From: Pantoea rwandensis
GTDB taxonomy: Bacteria > Pseudomonadota > Gammaproteobacteria > Enterobacterales > Enterobacteriaceae
Reading direction: 5' to 3'
NCBI RefSeq assembly: GCF_000759475.1
Contig: NZ_CP009454.1
Span: 930,001-994,000 of the forward strand
Length of the DNA: 64,000 nt
Shown here: piece by piece, positions 31,742 to 41,769 of the stretch
How the letters are laid out: each line of letters starts with the position of its first letter
How positions within the stretch are numbered: position 1 is the first letter of the stretch
Notes under the pieces: model-generated
Seen by the model: only the letters and a program-made list of their open reading frames with translations
Told to the model about the DNA's origin: nothing
Databases searched by the model: none
Translations under genes and position numbers: made by a program

Positions 31742-32008
31742 TTATTTGTACAGTTCTGCAGTCACGTGGAAGGTGTCGCCACGGTTATTCTCAATGATGC
31801 GGTAATGGCTGGCACCCTGAGCATCGGCTTTCTGCGACAGTTCCTGACGGACGTTGGTCTGATCACCGTCAACACCGCTCACGCTGATGGTTTGATTCAG
31901 CGGTTGTAGTTGCTCGGCTTGTTCGTTAGAAACCAGGCTGGCGGCACTGGCACCGAAGGACAATACGGAAGCCAGACCTACGATGGCGATAGCTAATTTG
32001 GTTTTCAT
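31742..32008 (-). CDS. YhcN/BhsA-family (DUF1471) periplasmic stress protein, middle copy
   Basis: An 88-residue DUF1471 protein with a signal peptide (about 1-22). It is the most divergent of the three, with a VDGDQTNVRQ segment where the others have GGSPMD. It shares ELSQKADAQGAS with the copy at 31369-31635. Both look like duplicates of the yhcN orthologue at 32099-32362. A good ribosome site (AGGAGAG) precedes the ATG. Confidence 0.9.
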   Translation of the reverse strand: MKTKLAIAIVGLASVLSFGASAASLVSNEQAEQLQPLNQTISVSGVDGDQTNVRQELSQKADAQGASHYRIIENNRGDTFHVTAELYK

Positions 32009-32098
32009 GATTCACTCTCCTGAAATGGGGTTTGGCAACCTGAGAGGCAAATGCGTCTCAAACGGGTCGCCGTTCACACTGCGTCTTGTTCAGTCAAC

Positions 32099-32362
32099 TT
32101 ATTTATAAAGCTCAGCGGTGGCGTGATAGCTGTCGCCGGTATTCGCTTCGATCACACGGTAGGCTTTAGCACCTTCCTGATCGGCTTTAGCATTCAGCTG
32201 CTCATGGATATCCATCGGAGAACCGCCCACGCCGCTCACACTAATGGTGCCGGCAGGTTGCAAATTCGCTGCCTGTTGGGCATTGATAGAATCTGCTGCA
32301 AAAGCACCAAATGACAGGGCAGATAGAACACTCAGGGTTGCGATAGTAGTTTTAACGTTCAT
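32099..32362 (-). CDS. yhcN: YhcN, DUF1471 periplasmic stress protein (likely orthologue)
   Basis: An 87-residue protein with a signal peptide (about 1-22, FGAFA-ADS) and a DUF1471 domain (TISVSGVGGSPMD, AKAYRVIEANTGDSYHATAE). Its length and N-terminus fit E. coli YhcN best, and it lies next to argR as in E. coli. In E. coli yhcN contributes to acid and peroxide stress responses. It heads a tandem array of three paralogues in the same direction. Confidence 0.93.
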   Translation of the reverse strand: MNVKTTIATLSVLSALSFGAFAADSINAQQAANLQPAGTISVSGVGGSPMDIHEQLNAKADQEGAKAYRVIEANTGDSYHATAELYK

Positions 32363-32402
32363 GGTATTTTTCCTCGTCTTCTGTTTTTATCTTTTTCTTT
32401 CG

Positions 32403-32418
32403 TGTGATTTGCATCACG
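32403..32418. promoter_or_regulatory. CRP-like palindrome upstream of yhcN
   Basis: TGTGATTTGCATCACG matches TGTGA-N6-TCACA at nine of ten positions and lies inside the longer palindrome TTTCGTG...CACGAAA. It is centred 48 bp before the yhcN ATG and just downstream of a possible -10 (TATACT, 32425-32430 complement). If that promoter is used, the site would overlap the start point and suggest repression. Confidence 0.5.
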
Positions 32419-32818
32419 AAAACAAGTATAGATCTAATAACCCATGAAATTAATATCTGGCTAATAATGTTTGGTTGTTATTCTTTATCCTTATGGCACC
32501 TTTTTAGAACTGGAAGTTATTAAAACCGGTCAATCATTAACCATTGACTGTTATTTATTCGTAAAAACAATGATCTGCATCAAATTATCTTTTCGTGCGA
32601 AAGATCATGGTTGATCCCGCTGGCTGATACGCCATAAGAAGCTATAACCACTGAGCACAATATGTAAATCAGTGTAAAATAGCGCGAATGGTTAAGCAGG
32701 GGAAAAGGTCGTACCAATATTTCGGCGGATGCAGAACCGGCAGCTATATCGATAACTTATTATTAAAAAAGGATTTTGTAACAAGCGTGGCGGGTAACGG
32801 GTCATCAGGAAGGATGTT

Positions 32819-32839
32819 ACCGGCAGATGATCTGCCGGT
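32819..32839 (-). terminator. Hairpin downstream of argR
   Basis: ACCGGCAG and CTGCCGGT form an 8-bp stem around ATGAT, 14 bases past the argR stop. The minus strand lacks a T-run, so this is a probable 3' end structure but not a canonical terminator. Confidence 0.5.
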
Positions 32840-32852
32840 TAAGACCAGGGTT

Positions 32853-33743
<891 letters not shown>

Positions 33744-34679
33744 ATGAAAGTTGCCGTTCTCGGTGCAGCCGGTGGTATTGGCCAGGCGCTCGCACTGCTG
33801 CTCAAGACTCAATTACCCGCAGGTTCCGCTCTCTCACTTTATGATATCGCCCCGGTCACGCCCGGGGTGGCGGTTGATCTCAGCCATATTCCTACCTCAG
33901 TGAAGGTGGAAGGGTTCAGTGGCGAAGACGCGACACCTGCGCTGCAGGGCGCCGATATTGTGCTGATTTCTGCGGGTGTGGCACGTAAACCCGGCATGGA
34001 TCGCGCCGACTTGTTTAACGTTAACGCGGGCATTGTGCGTAACCTGATCGAGCAGGTTGCCAGCACCGCGCCGAAAGCGCTGATTGGCGTGATCACTAAT
34101 CCGGTTAACACCACGGTGGCGATTGCGGCTGAAGTGTTGAAGAAAGCCGGCGTGTATGACAAGAACCGCCTGTTTGGTGTCTCAACCCTCGACATTATCC
34201 GCGCCAACACCTTTGTTGCCGCGTTGAAAGGCAAGCAGCCTACCGAGATCGAGGTCCCGGTGGTGGGGGGGCACTCAGGCGTGACAATTTTGCCGCTGCT
34301 GTCGCAGGTTAAAGGCATCAGCTTCAGCGAACAGGAAGTGGCTGACCTCACTAAGCGTATTCAAAACGCCGGCACCGAAGTGGTGGAAGCGAAAGCTGGT
34401 GGTGGATCGGCGACCTTATCCATGGGGCAGGCTGCTGCGCGCTTTGGTCTCTCACTGGTGCGTGCGCTGCAGGGCGAAGCAAACGTGGTCGAATGCGCTT
34501 ATGTTGAAGGGGATGGTGAGTATGCGCGCTTCTTCTCTCAGCCGCTGCTTATCGGCAAGAACGGTATCGTGGAACGTCGCCCGTTGGGTTCTTTGAGTGC
34601 GTTCGAACAGCAGGCGCTTAACGGTATGCTGGAAACGCTGAAGAAAGATATCGCGCAGGGCGAAGAGTTTGTGAAGTAA
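33744..34679 (+). CDS. mdh: Malate dehydrogenase
   Basis: NAD-dependent interconversion of malate and oxaloacetate in the citric acid cycle. It has 311 residues (E. coli 312). The Rossmann motif [14 protein letters not shown] is at the N-terminus. Substrate-binding arginines lie in [12 protein letters not shown], and the catalytic histidine in [13 protein letters not shown] near residue 177. It is divergent from argR and convergent with mscM across a shared terminator. In E. coli the downstream neighbour is degS, not mscM. Confidence 0.99.
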   Translation: MKVAVLGAAGGIGQALALLLKTQLPAGSALSLYDIAPVTPGVAVDLSHIPTSVKVEGFSGEDATPALQGADIVLISAGVARKPGMDRADLFNVNAGIVRNLIEQVASTAPKALIGVITNPVNTTVAIAAEVLKKAGVYDKNRLFGVSTLDIIRANTFVAALKGKQPTEIEVPVVGGHSGVTILPLLSQVKGISFSEQEVADLTKRIQNAGTEVVEAKAGGGSATLSMGQAAARFGLSLVRALQGEANVVECAYVEGDGEYARFFSQPLLIGKNGIVERRPLGSLSAFEQQALNGMLETLKKDIAQGEEFVK

Positions 34680-34694
34680 CGCTCAGCAGAAAAA

Positions 34695-34722
34695 ACAACG
34701 CCCGGTGATTGCCGGGCGTTGT
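34695..34722. terminator. Bidirectional terminator between mdh and mscM
   Basis: ACAACGCCCGG and CCGGGCGTTGT form a perfect 11-bp stem with a 6-base loop. It has an A-run on its left (a T-run for the minus-strand mscM transcript) and CATTTAT on its right. It fills the 46-base gap between the two stop codons. Confidence 0.9.
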
Positions 34723-34725
34723 CAT

Positions 34726-37700
34726 TTATAAGCCGCCAGATTTAAAGGTCTGGCTGGACGGTGAGCCATTGCTGGCCGGTGTTTTACGCCCCAGCGTTTC
34801 CATACGCACCTGGAATGGTGGGAACGGCATCTCAATGCCGTGCTCTTCAAAGCCGCGCAGAATCAACTGATGCAACTCATGACGCAGCGGCATGCGGTGG
34901 CCCATCTCAGCCGCGTGCACACGCAATTCAAACAGCTGAATGCCTTGCTGTAAATCCACCAGGAACACATCCGGCGCGGGCATATCCAGCACATAGGTAC
35001 AGCGCTCGGCCGCCTGCTTGAGAATGTTGGTGACTTCATCACTGTTAACATGAGCCGGAGCCGGAATGGTCAGCACCACACGCGTGACAGAATCCGACAA
35101 CGACCAGTTAACGAACTGCTCAGTGATAAAGGCCTTGTTCGGCACAATGATCTCTTTACGGTCCCAATCGGTAATCGTCGTAGCGCGGGTATTGATGCGG
35201 GTAATGCTGCCGGTCAGATCGCGAATGGTAACGGTATCGCCGATACGAATTGGCTTTTCGAACAGGATAATCAGACCAGAAATAAAGTTGGCGAAGATCT
35301 CCTGCATACCAAAGCCCAGTCCCAGACCTAATGCCGCCACCAGCCACTGCAGTTTTGCCCACTCAACACCAATAATCGAGAAGCCGACTAACCCGCCAAT
35401 CAACATCAGTACGTATTTGGTCAGGGTGGTAATAGCGTAACCGGTGCCGGGCGTCAGGCTGATGTGTTGCAGCAGTGCCAATTCCAGCAGGGCAGGCATG
35501 TTGCGCACCAGCTGGGTGGTAATAATGAACACCAGGATGGCAATCAGCACCGCACCCAGCGTTATCGGCTGCACGCTCTCCACGCCCTGCACCGTGGTGC
35601 TGGCATCCCATAGCGGGATATTATCGAGGAAGCTAAAGGCCGAGTGAATTTCCGACCACAGCACAATCACCGATACCAGCGCAATCAACGTCAGAATGGA
35701 GCGCACCAAACGCAATGACTGCGCGCTGATCTCATCTAAATCCAGGCTCGGCTCTTCAATTTCGATGGTATCGGCGTTGGCGGGCGTTTGTTGATCTTTC
35801 TCTTCTTCGCTGCGCGCACGGTTCGCCAGCATATCGGCACGGCGTTGGCGGGCGCGATCAAAGGCGATGCGGCGACGTTGGATCAGCATCCAGCGGCGAA
35901 TAATGTGGTAAATCACCAGCAGGAAGAACCAAATGCCTACCGAGGTTTCCAGGCGTGCCAGCAGGGCCTGCGCCGTTGCCAGATAGCCGATGCAGGAAGC
36001 CAACGCCGCCACCAGCGGGATGGCAATCATCAGGTTCCACAGAATGCGGTTAACGAAGTTGTCGCCGTTGCCCTCTTTATCCAGATACAGCGGAATGCCT
36101 GCACGTTTGAGGCTGACGGTGACAATACTTAACGCACCGCAAATCAAAATGAAGCACAGGCGACCGAGCGTGCCGGAGAACTGCGGATCGTCCAGATTGG
36201 CAAAGGCAATCAGCAGCATGATCAGCGGCACAATCAGGCCAACCGTCAGAGAGTAGTAACGCATAGCACGCGCTACCCGCGCCTGCGGCCAGCGGAAGTG
36301 CACCACAAATAGCCCATCATGACGCGCAAAAGCAGCACTGATCATAAAGGCCCACAGCAGCGGCAGCGTGGCGGTGATGCCATCTCCAATCGCAACGGCA
36401 AACGGATAAGGCCAGGCGTGCTGCAAACCAAAGCCCAGCGCGGCCCACAATACCGGCAGCGGCACGGCGACCAGAATCGACCAGAACACGGTGCGCAATG
36501 TCAGGCTAAAGCGGTCCTGGGTCACTTTGCCCACTTTGCTGGCGGAACGCGCCATAAAGGCATTGTAATGACGGCGCGAGCTGATGCTGAAGCCCACCAA
36601 CAGCACTGCGCAGATGATTGGCATCACGGTTTCTTTGCTGGTAAACATCATCGCCAGCGCTTTACCGAGTTGCCCTAAGGTATCCAGCGACAGCAGGCGG
36701 GTTAAGTCACGCGCCACGTCAATCGGATACTTCAGGTCGATGGCGCTGACATCCGCCGTCCAGAACAGATAACGGTGGGTGGCTTCCTTCACTTCACCCA
36801 GGGCGTCCTGCAACTGCGTGTTCGACACCTTCAGCTTGGTGATTTCCAGAATCAGTGTATCGCAGCCGGAGATCAGTGAATTGAGCAGCTCGCGCTGGGT
36901 TTTCAACTGGGCATCAAGAATACGGGTTTGCTCGCTGGTGAACGGCGTGCCGTCATCCTGCTTCTCTTTGCGCAGATCCTTTTGCCGCTCCAGCAAATCT
37001 TCATAATGCAGTCGTTGTACACGCAGCTGGCCCATCTCGCTGTCGATCTGCTGCGACTTCGGCATATCCGGCAATCTGGCGACTTGCGCACGCAAGGCTT
37101 CACCCAGCAGATTCGAGGCGCCCAGCCATTGTGATTGTTCGCGCAGCGTGCTGAGAGCCTGGCGCACCTGTAGCGTTTGGTTGGTGGCCAGACGTTGCTG
37201 CGAAGCGACCAAATCCATACGTTGGGCCTGCGCATTCAGGTCGGCTGATAGCTCACGGTTGACGCGGAATTGATCGCTGATCGAAGCCGGTAAATCGCCA
37301 CTGTTTTCCGCCAGCTGTTCAGTGCGTTCGAGCGCCAGTTCCGCTTCTCGCTGACGCTGGTTATTCAGTTGATTGCGCAGCGACTGCAGATAGTTATCCA
37401 GCTGCGTCACTTTGCGCTGATGCACCTCCGCCCGCATACGCGCCAGCTCCTGGCGATTATTGGCGGAGAGCTGTGCCAGTTCTAACTCATCCACGCGCGC
37501 TTTATTGGCGGCATTCTCGGCCAGTCGGGCATATATCTGCGCCTGAGCCAGCGGCGTAGCGGCCGCAGAAAAGCCCTGAGCACGGCGATCGCTTTCGGTC
37601 ATCGCCCGGCGCGCGTCAGTCTGCTGCTGCGGTAACTGTGAAAGTGAATCGCTGATCTCACGTGCGCGGTCCTGCTCTTGCTGCGCCTGACGGCCTTCTT

Positions 37701-38061
37701 CCAGCAGCTGGCTGCTGATTTGCAGGATTTCCTGATCCAGCTCGGCGCTGCTCATGTTGGTGCGCACCGTTTTACTGCTGTCGGTCAGCGTGGCAATCTG
37801 CTGACGCAGTTCACGTGCCAGCCGTGGGAAATCATCAATCACCTGCTGATACTGTTTGGCACGCTCAAGCGATTCATCACGCTCAGAGAGGAAATTGATC
37901 GCCGCTTCAATCGCCTGAACTTGCTCGGCTTGAGCGGGAGAGGCTTTGGCGGATTTGGCCGCATCCAGTTCCTGCTTCAGCTGACTCGCAGGAGGAACGG
38001 TGGCTGCCAATACAGAACTGCTGAGCACCAGGCTCAGCAGCAGAGAGAGAAAAACGCGCAC
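34726..38061 (-). CDS. mscM: Miniconductance mechanosensitive channel MscM (YjeP)
   Basis: Large MscS-family channel that releases solutes on hypoosmotic shock at low pressure threshold. It has 1111 residues. The signal peptide (about 1-19, cleaved near VLA) is followed by a long periplasmic coiled-coil domain rich in Gln, Glu and Arg (about 25-470), a set of membrane helices (about 480-900), then the MscS pore and beta domain (about 905-1070, with GLGLGFGMQEIFANFISGL and FEKPIRIGDTV). It lies 14 bases after psd, so the two are cotranscribed as in E. coli. Confidence 0.97.
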   Translation of the reverse strand: MRVFLSLLLSLVLSSSVLAATVPPASQLKQELDAAKSAKASPAQAEQVQAIEAAINFLSERDESLERAKQYQQVIDDFPRLARELRQQIATLTDSSKTVRTNMSSAELDQEILQISSQLLEEGRQAQQEQDRAREISDSLSQLPQQQTDARRAMTESDRRAQGFSAAATPLAQAQIYARLAENAANKARVDELELAQLSANNRQELARMRAEVHQRKVTQLDNYLQSLRNQLNNQRQREAELALERTEQLAENSGDLPASISDQFRVNRELSADLNAQAQRMDLVASQQRLATNQTLQVRQALSTLREQSQWLGASNLLGEALRAQVARLPDMPKSQQIDSEMGQLRVQRLHYEDLLERQKDLRKEKQDDGTPFTSEQTRILDAQLKTQRELLNSLISGCDTLILEITKLKVSNTQLQDALGEVKEATHRYLFWTADVSAIDLKYPIDVARDLTRLLSLDTLGQLGKALAMMFTSKETVMPIICAVLLVGFSISSRRHYNAFMARSASKVGKVTQDRFSLTLRTVFWSILVAVPLPVLWAALGFGLQHAWPYPFAVAIGDGITATLPLLWAFMISAAFARHDGLFVVHFRWPQARVARAMRYYSLTVGLIVPLIMLLIAFANLDDPQFSGTLGRLCFILICGALSIVTVSLKRAGIPLYLDKEGNGDNFVNRILWNLMIAIPLVAALASCIGYLATAQALLARLETSVGIWFFLLVIYHIIRRWMLIQRRRIAFDRARQRRADMLANRARSEEEKDQQTPANADTIEIEEPSLDLDEISAQSLRLVRSILTLIALVSVIVLWSEIHSAFSFLDNIPLWDASTTVQGVESVQPITLGAVLIAILVFIITTQLVRNMPALLELALLQHISLTPGTGYAITTLTKYVLMLIGGLVGFSIIGVEWAKLQWLVAALGLGLGFGMQEIFANFISGLIILFEKPIRIGDTVTIRDLTGSITRINTRATTITDWDRKEIIVPNKAFITEQFVNWSLSDSVTRVVLTIPAPAHVNSDEVTNILKQAAERCTYVLDMPAPDVFLVDLQQGIQLFELRVHAAEMGHRMPLRHELHQLILRGFEEHGIEMPFPPFQVRMETLGRKTPASNGSPSSQTFKSGGL

Positions 38062-38075
38062 GGGATAGGTTCCGG

Positions 38076-38972
38076 TTATTCAGCGAGCGGGGCGCTTTCG
38101 CCGGGCTGCGGCAGGGCAATCGCCAGCGGTTGGCCAAGACGGGTTTTACTCTCGGCTTCGAGACTTTCCGCCAGCTTGACGCGGCCCGGTGCGAACAAGT
38201 TAATCACTGTCGAACCGAGTTTGAAACGCCCCATTTCCTGACCTTTCAACAGCACAACAGCGCCGTCATGATCGGCTGAAGGATAACGCCAACGTTTAAT
38301 CACCCCTTCACGTGGTGGCGTAATGGTGCCCGCCCACACGGTTTCGATGCTGCCCACAATAGTCGCTCCCACCAGGATCTGCACCATCGGGCCATGATCG
38401 GTATCGAAGACGCAGATCACACGTTCATTGCGTGCAAACAGGTTCGGGATGTTACGTGCTGTCAGCGGGTTGACGGAGTAAAGGTCGCCCGGCACATAAA
38501 TCATTTCGCGCAGAATGCCGTTGCAGGGCATGTGCACACGGTGATAATCGCGCGGTGCGAGATAGGTGGTGATGAACTCGCCATCGACGAACTTTTCCGC
38601 CAGATCGTCGTTACCGGCCAGCAAGGCCTGCAACGAATAGTAATGGCCTTTCGCCTGGAAGATCTGATCGCCTTCGATGCGGCCTAACTGGCTCACCGCG
38701 CCATCGGCTGGCAGCGCCAGCAAGGTCGCGTCGGGATCAATCGGGCGCGCACCCTCTTTTAGCGGACGCACGAAGAAGTCATTGAAGGTGCGATAGCTAC
38801 CGGTATGGGGTTTGCTGGCTTCGGCCATATCCACTTTGTAGTACCAGACAAAAATGTCGATGACCGCTTTGGTCAGCCAGCCACCGCGACGACTGGCGCC
38901 CCAGCCGGCAAGTTCGGTCAGCCCTTTTTTAGGCAGAATATGATTCAGGCCGAGTTTAAAACGATCAAACAC
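38076..38972 (-). CDS. psd: Phosphatidylserine decarboxylase proenzyme
   Basis: Makes phosphatidylethanolamine from phosphatidylserine at the inner membrane. It has 298 residues. The proenzyme cleaves itself at the LGST motif ([11 protein letters not shown]), where serine 254 becomes the pyruvoyl cofactor; the position equals that of E. coli. The conserved histidine region [13 protein letters not shown] lies near residue 145. It precedes mscM and follows rsgA on the same strand after 93 bases, where its own promoter probably lies. Confidence 0.98.
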   Translation of the reverse strand: MFDRFKLGLNHILPKKGLTELAGWGASRRGGWLTKAVIDIFVWYYKVDMAEASKPHTGSYRTFNDFFVRPLKEGARPIDPDATLLALPADGAVSQLGRIEGDQIFQAKGHYYSLQALLAGNDDLAEKFVDGEFITTYLAPRDYHRVHMPCNGILREMIYVPGDLYSVNPLTARNIPNLFARNERVICVFDTDHGPMVQILVGATIVGSIETVWAGTITPPREGVIKRWRYPSADHDGAVVLLKGQEMGRFKLGSTVINLFAPGRVKLAESLEAESKTRLGQPLAIALPQPGESAPLAE

Positions 38973-39065
38973 CGTTGCCTCCTGGCTTAATTACGCTTGG
39001 TTTACACAAAAGGGGGCGGATTGTAGCAGCGCCCCGGTCAGTTGGCGAATGTGCCGTTGTACCCG

Positions 39066-40112
39066 TTAATCTTCGCTGGCGGAAAAGTTTTTACGCGTTT
39101 TTACCTGCGCCATACTCTCCAGAATCCGGTGGTAGTTATCGAAGCGCGAGATGTTGATTGTTCCTTCCTCTACCGCTTCGCGAATGGCGCAGCCGGGATC
39201 GGTATCATGCTTGCAGTCGCGGAAACGGCAACCGCCGATAAACTCACGAAATTCGACAAATCCACGGGTGATTTGTTCCGGCTCCAGATGCCATAAACCG
39301 AATTCACGTACGCCTGGAGAATCAATCACGTCGCCGCCGTGCGGGAAGTGATACAGGCGTGAGGCGGTGGTGGTGTGTTGGCCCAGACCGGAGTTATCAG
39401 ATACATCGTTGGTCAGAATCTCATCACCCGCCAATTCCAGTCCCAGCAGATTGTTCAGCAAACTGGATTTACCCACACCAGATTGACCCGCAAAAATGCT
39501 CACGCGATCGGTTAAGGCCTGTTCCAACTCCGCCAGGCCATCTTTGGCACGGCTGGAGACCATCAACACGCGATAGCCAATTTTGCGATAGATATCCATC
39601 TGCTCATCCACAAACGCGCGGGCTTCCGCGTCGAGCAGGTCGGTTTTGTTCAGGACCAGCAGCGGCTCAACGCCCAGGGTTTCACTGGCCACCAGATAAC
39701 GATCGATGATATTGAGCGAAAGTTCCGGCAGGATCGCCGACACAATGATGATCTGATCGATGTTCGCCGCGATCGGTTTGACGCCATCATAGAAGTCCGG
39801 ACGGGTCAGCACCGTTTTACGTTCGTGAACCGCTTCTACGATGCCTTTGCCGCCGCCAATCGCCGCACGCCACAGCACACGGTCACCGGTGACCAGCGAG
39901 CGAATGGTGCGACGGATATTGCAGCGATGCACTTCGCCCACGCCATCTTCCACATCTGCGTGCATGCCGAAACGGCTGATCACCACGCCTTCGCTCGCTT
40001 CTCCAAACAGGTTGTCATCCGGTTCCGGCTTTTCATTCCGTTGCTGCAGACGACGCTGATGGTTAGCGCTTACGCGACGTTGTTGACCCTTCGACAGTTT
40101 ATTTTTGCTCAC
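39066..40112 (-). CDS. rsgA: Ribosome small-subunit maturation GTPase RsgA
   Basis: Circularly permuted GTPase that helps late 30S assembly. The GTG start whose complement is at 40110-40112 is chosen, giving 348 residues with the family N-terminus [13 protein letters not shown]; another GTG lies four codons upstream. Order: OB-fold (about 40-110), GTPase with G4 (VLNKTDLLD) before G1 ([11 protein letters not shown]) and G3 (DSPG), then a C-terminal zinc domain with [16 protein letters not shown]. It is divergent from orn, and the two start regions lie within about 100 bases. Confidence 0.97.
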   Translation of the reverse strand: MSKNKLSKGQQRRVSANHQRRLQQRNEKPEPDDNLFGEASEGVVISRFGMHADVEDGVGEVHRCNIRRTIRSLVTGDRVLWRAAIGGGKGIVEAVHERKTVLTRPDFYDGVKPIAANIDQIIIVSAILPELSLNIIDRYLVASETLGVEPLLVLNKTDLLDAEARAFVDEQMDIYRKIGYRVLMVSSRAKDGLAELEQALTDRVSIFAGQSGVGKSSLLNNLLGLELAGDEILTNDVSDNSGLGQHTTTASRLYHFPHGGDVIDSPGVREFGLWHLEPEQITRGFVEFREFIGGCRFRDCKHDTDPGCAIREAVEEGTINISRFDNYHRILESMAQVKTRKNFSASED

Positions 40113-40215
40113 GCATCCTCTCACGGCTTTCGCCAGGCTTCGCCCCGCTGGGCAAAACGTCTATGATACACCTGAAACGAGTGTAATGACGACTTTGGCA
40201 ACAGGCGGGAAACGC

Positions 40216-40764
40216 ATGACAGCTGGAAATGAAAATAATCTGATTTGGATCGACCTGGAAATGACCGGATTGGATCCGGAGCAGGATCGCATTATTGAGA
40301 TCGCCACGATCGTCACCGATGCCAACCTGAACATCCTGGCAGAAGGCCCGGTGTTTGCGGTGCATCAGTCTGATGAGCAATTGGCATTGATGGATGAGTG
40401 GAATGTGCGTACGCACACCAACAGTGGCCTGGTCGAACGTGTGAAAGCCAGCCAATACGACGACCGTGCTGCAGAGCGGGCGACCATCGAATTTCTCAAG
40501 CAGTGGGTTCCGGCCAACACTTCTCCGATTTGCGGCAACAGCATCGGCCAGGATCGTCGCTTCCTGTTCAAATACATGCCGGAGCTGGAAGCCTACTTCC
40601 ATTACCGTTATCTGGATGTCAGCACGCTAAAAGAACTGGCGCGTCGCTGGAAACCGGATATCCTGCCAGGCTTCAAAAAAGCCGGCAGCCATCAGGCGCT
40701 GGACGATATTCGCGAGTCCGTTGCTGAGTTGGCGTATTACCGCGAGCACTTCTTGCAGCTTTAA
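40216..40764 (+). CDS. orn: Oligoribonuclease
   Basis: Essential 3'-5' exoribonuclease that degrades 2-5-nucleotide RNAs and pGpG. The ATG at 40216 gives 182 residues (E. coli 181), beginning [20 protein letters not shown]; upstream in-frame starts lack similarity. The DEDDh catalytic residues are visible: [10 protein letters not shown] (D, E), the middle region around [10 protein letters not shown] (D), and [10 protein letters not shown] (H, D). It is divergent from rsgA and upstream of the tRNA-Gly operon. Confidence 0.98.
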   Translation: MTAGNENNLIWIDLEMTGLDPEQDRIIEIATIVTDANLNILAEGPVFAVHQSDEQLALMDEWNVRTHTNSGLVERVKASQYDDRAAERATIEFLKQWVPANTSPICGNSIGQDRRFLFKYMPELEAYFHYRYLDVSTLKELARRWKPDILPGFKKAGSHQALDDIRESVAELAYYREHFLQL

Positions 40765-40848
40765 TCGGCAAAGGGTGCGCAGGAAATCATCAGGTTGCCG
40801 ATTAAAGCAGCAAACGAACTGAAAGCGCAAAATTTTGCTTTTAGACTC

Positions 40849-40876
40849 TTGCGACTGAAAGGATTTCTCGTATAAT
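40849..40876 (+). promoter_or_regulatory. Predicted promoter of the tRNA-Gly operon
   Basis: TTGCGA (40849-40854) and a perfect TATAAT (40871-40876) are 16 bp apart and followed by the GC-rich discriminator GCGCACCCC. That is the signature of a strong stringently controlled stable-RNA promoter. Transcription would start near 40883, about 175 bases before the first tRNA. Confidence 0.85.
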
Positions 40877-40930
40877 GCGCACCCCGTACCGGTGAAGAAT
40901 TTACAACGGTGCGCAGCAGTAACACGAAGT

Positions 40931-41057
40931 TCCGGAATCAAGTATTTCGGTTTGCGGCAAGGCAGCAACGAAACGAATCACAGAGAGCTTACTTCAGTAA
41001 GTGACCCGTGTGAGTGAAGGAAGCTAACGCAGCTGCGAATTGAAAGACGAAGATTAT
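40931..41057 (+). repeat. ERIC-type intergenic repeat abutting the first tRNA-Gly gene
   Basis: About 127 bp that align over the whole length with the enterobacterial repetitive intergenic consensus. The centre GAGCTTACTTCAGTAAGTGA (40984-41003) and the downstream block GCTAACGCAGCTGCGAATTGAA (41023-41044) are diagnostic. It ends at the base before the tRNA and lies in the transcribed leader. The terminal TATA-type ends are worn, so it is an old copy. Confidence 0.85.
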
Positions 41058-41133
<76 letters not shown>

Positions 41134-41157
41134 AACTTCGTTAGCAGTAACCTCTTT

Positions 41158-41233
<76 letters not shown>

Positions 41234-41258
41234 AAATCTGTTTAGTAGTAACCTCTTT

Positions 41259-41334
<76 letters not shown>

Positions 41335-41769
41335 GATTTTCATATTCACTAATGTTATTTGCTCTCGGGCGTAATCAGACTTAAAACTGCTGCAGTCTTT
41401 ATCGATCTTATGCGGCCTGTTTTTCTTTCTGGAAATTTTACGCACCGCATTAGCACCAATGATGCCTGTAGTCTGTTGCAGTTATCTTACAGGTTATCCA
41501 CAATGCGCCTGCAACGTGCTGACGGCGTTTTACCCTATCTGCAAAAATGTTTTAAACAGAGTTATCCACAAGCTCTGGACAAGCCCCTGCGCGCTAAACT
41601 CTACATTAATGTTTACAGTAATTACCTAAATAATTGTTTTTATTGTATTTATAGGTATTTCAGTGTGTGAATAGTCTTGCTAGACGATATAACGATCCCC
41701 GTCACTATTCGGCTCTATAATTTTATTCACAGCATGTGGAAAAGGATTTTATCCTGCGCGATTGGTCAT
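41335..41769. other. datA: datA-like DnaA-box cluster between tRNA-Gly genes and queG (435 bp)
   Basis: Three consensus DnaA boxes (TTATNCACA) lie on the plus strand at 41494-41502, 41562-41570 and 41723-41731. Two one-mismatch boxes lie on the minus strand at 41666-41674 and 41735-41743. The position between glyVXY and queG is that of E. coli datA, which binds DnaA and with IHF promotes DnaA-ATP hydrolysis. The A+T-rich tract at 41600-41660 could hold an IHF site, but I see no clear consensus. No gene is visible. Confidence 0.75.

Larger units (their letters stand above)
32363..32852. other. yhcN/argR intergenic region (490 bp)
   Basis: Contains the yhcN promoter region with a CRP-like palindrome (32403-32418) and the hairpin after argR (32819-32839). 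The middle (about 32440-32800) is A+T-rich and I recognise nothing in it; it has no start-coupled open frame that looks coding. Confidence 0.55.

Noticed and set aside
37678..38241. Open frame of 187 codons on the plus strand across the mscM/psd junction
   Set aside because: It spans two conserved minus-strand genes with normal family lengths, and shows no start context or domain.
40105..40215. Longer N-terminus for orn from an upstream TTG
   Set aside because: The extra 37 residues lack similarity to oligoribonuclease and overlap the divergent rsgA start. The ATG at 40216 gives the standard length.
41371..41385. IHF site in the datA-like region (AATCAGACTTAAA)
   Set aside because: The first half fits WATCAR, but the TTR part is missing. 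It is too weak to annotate.
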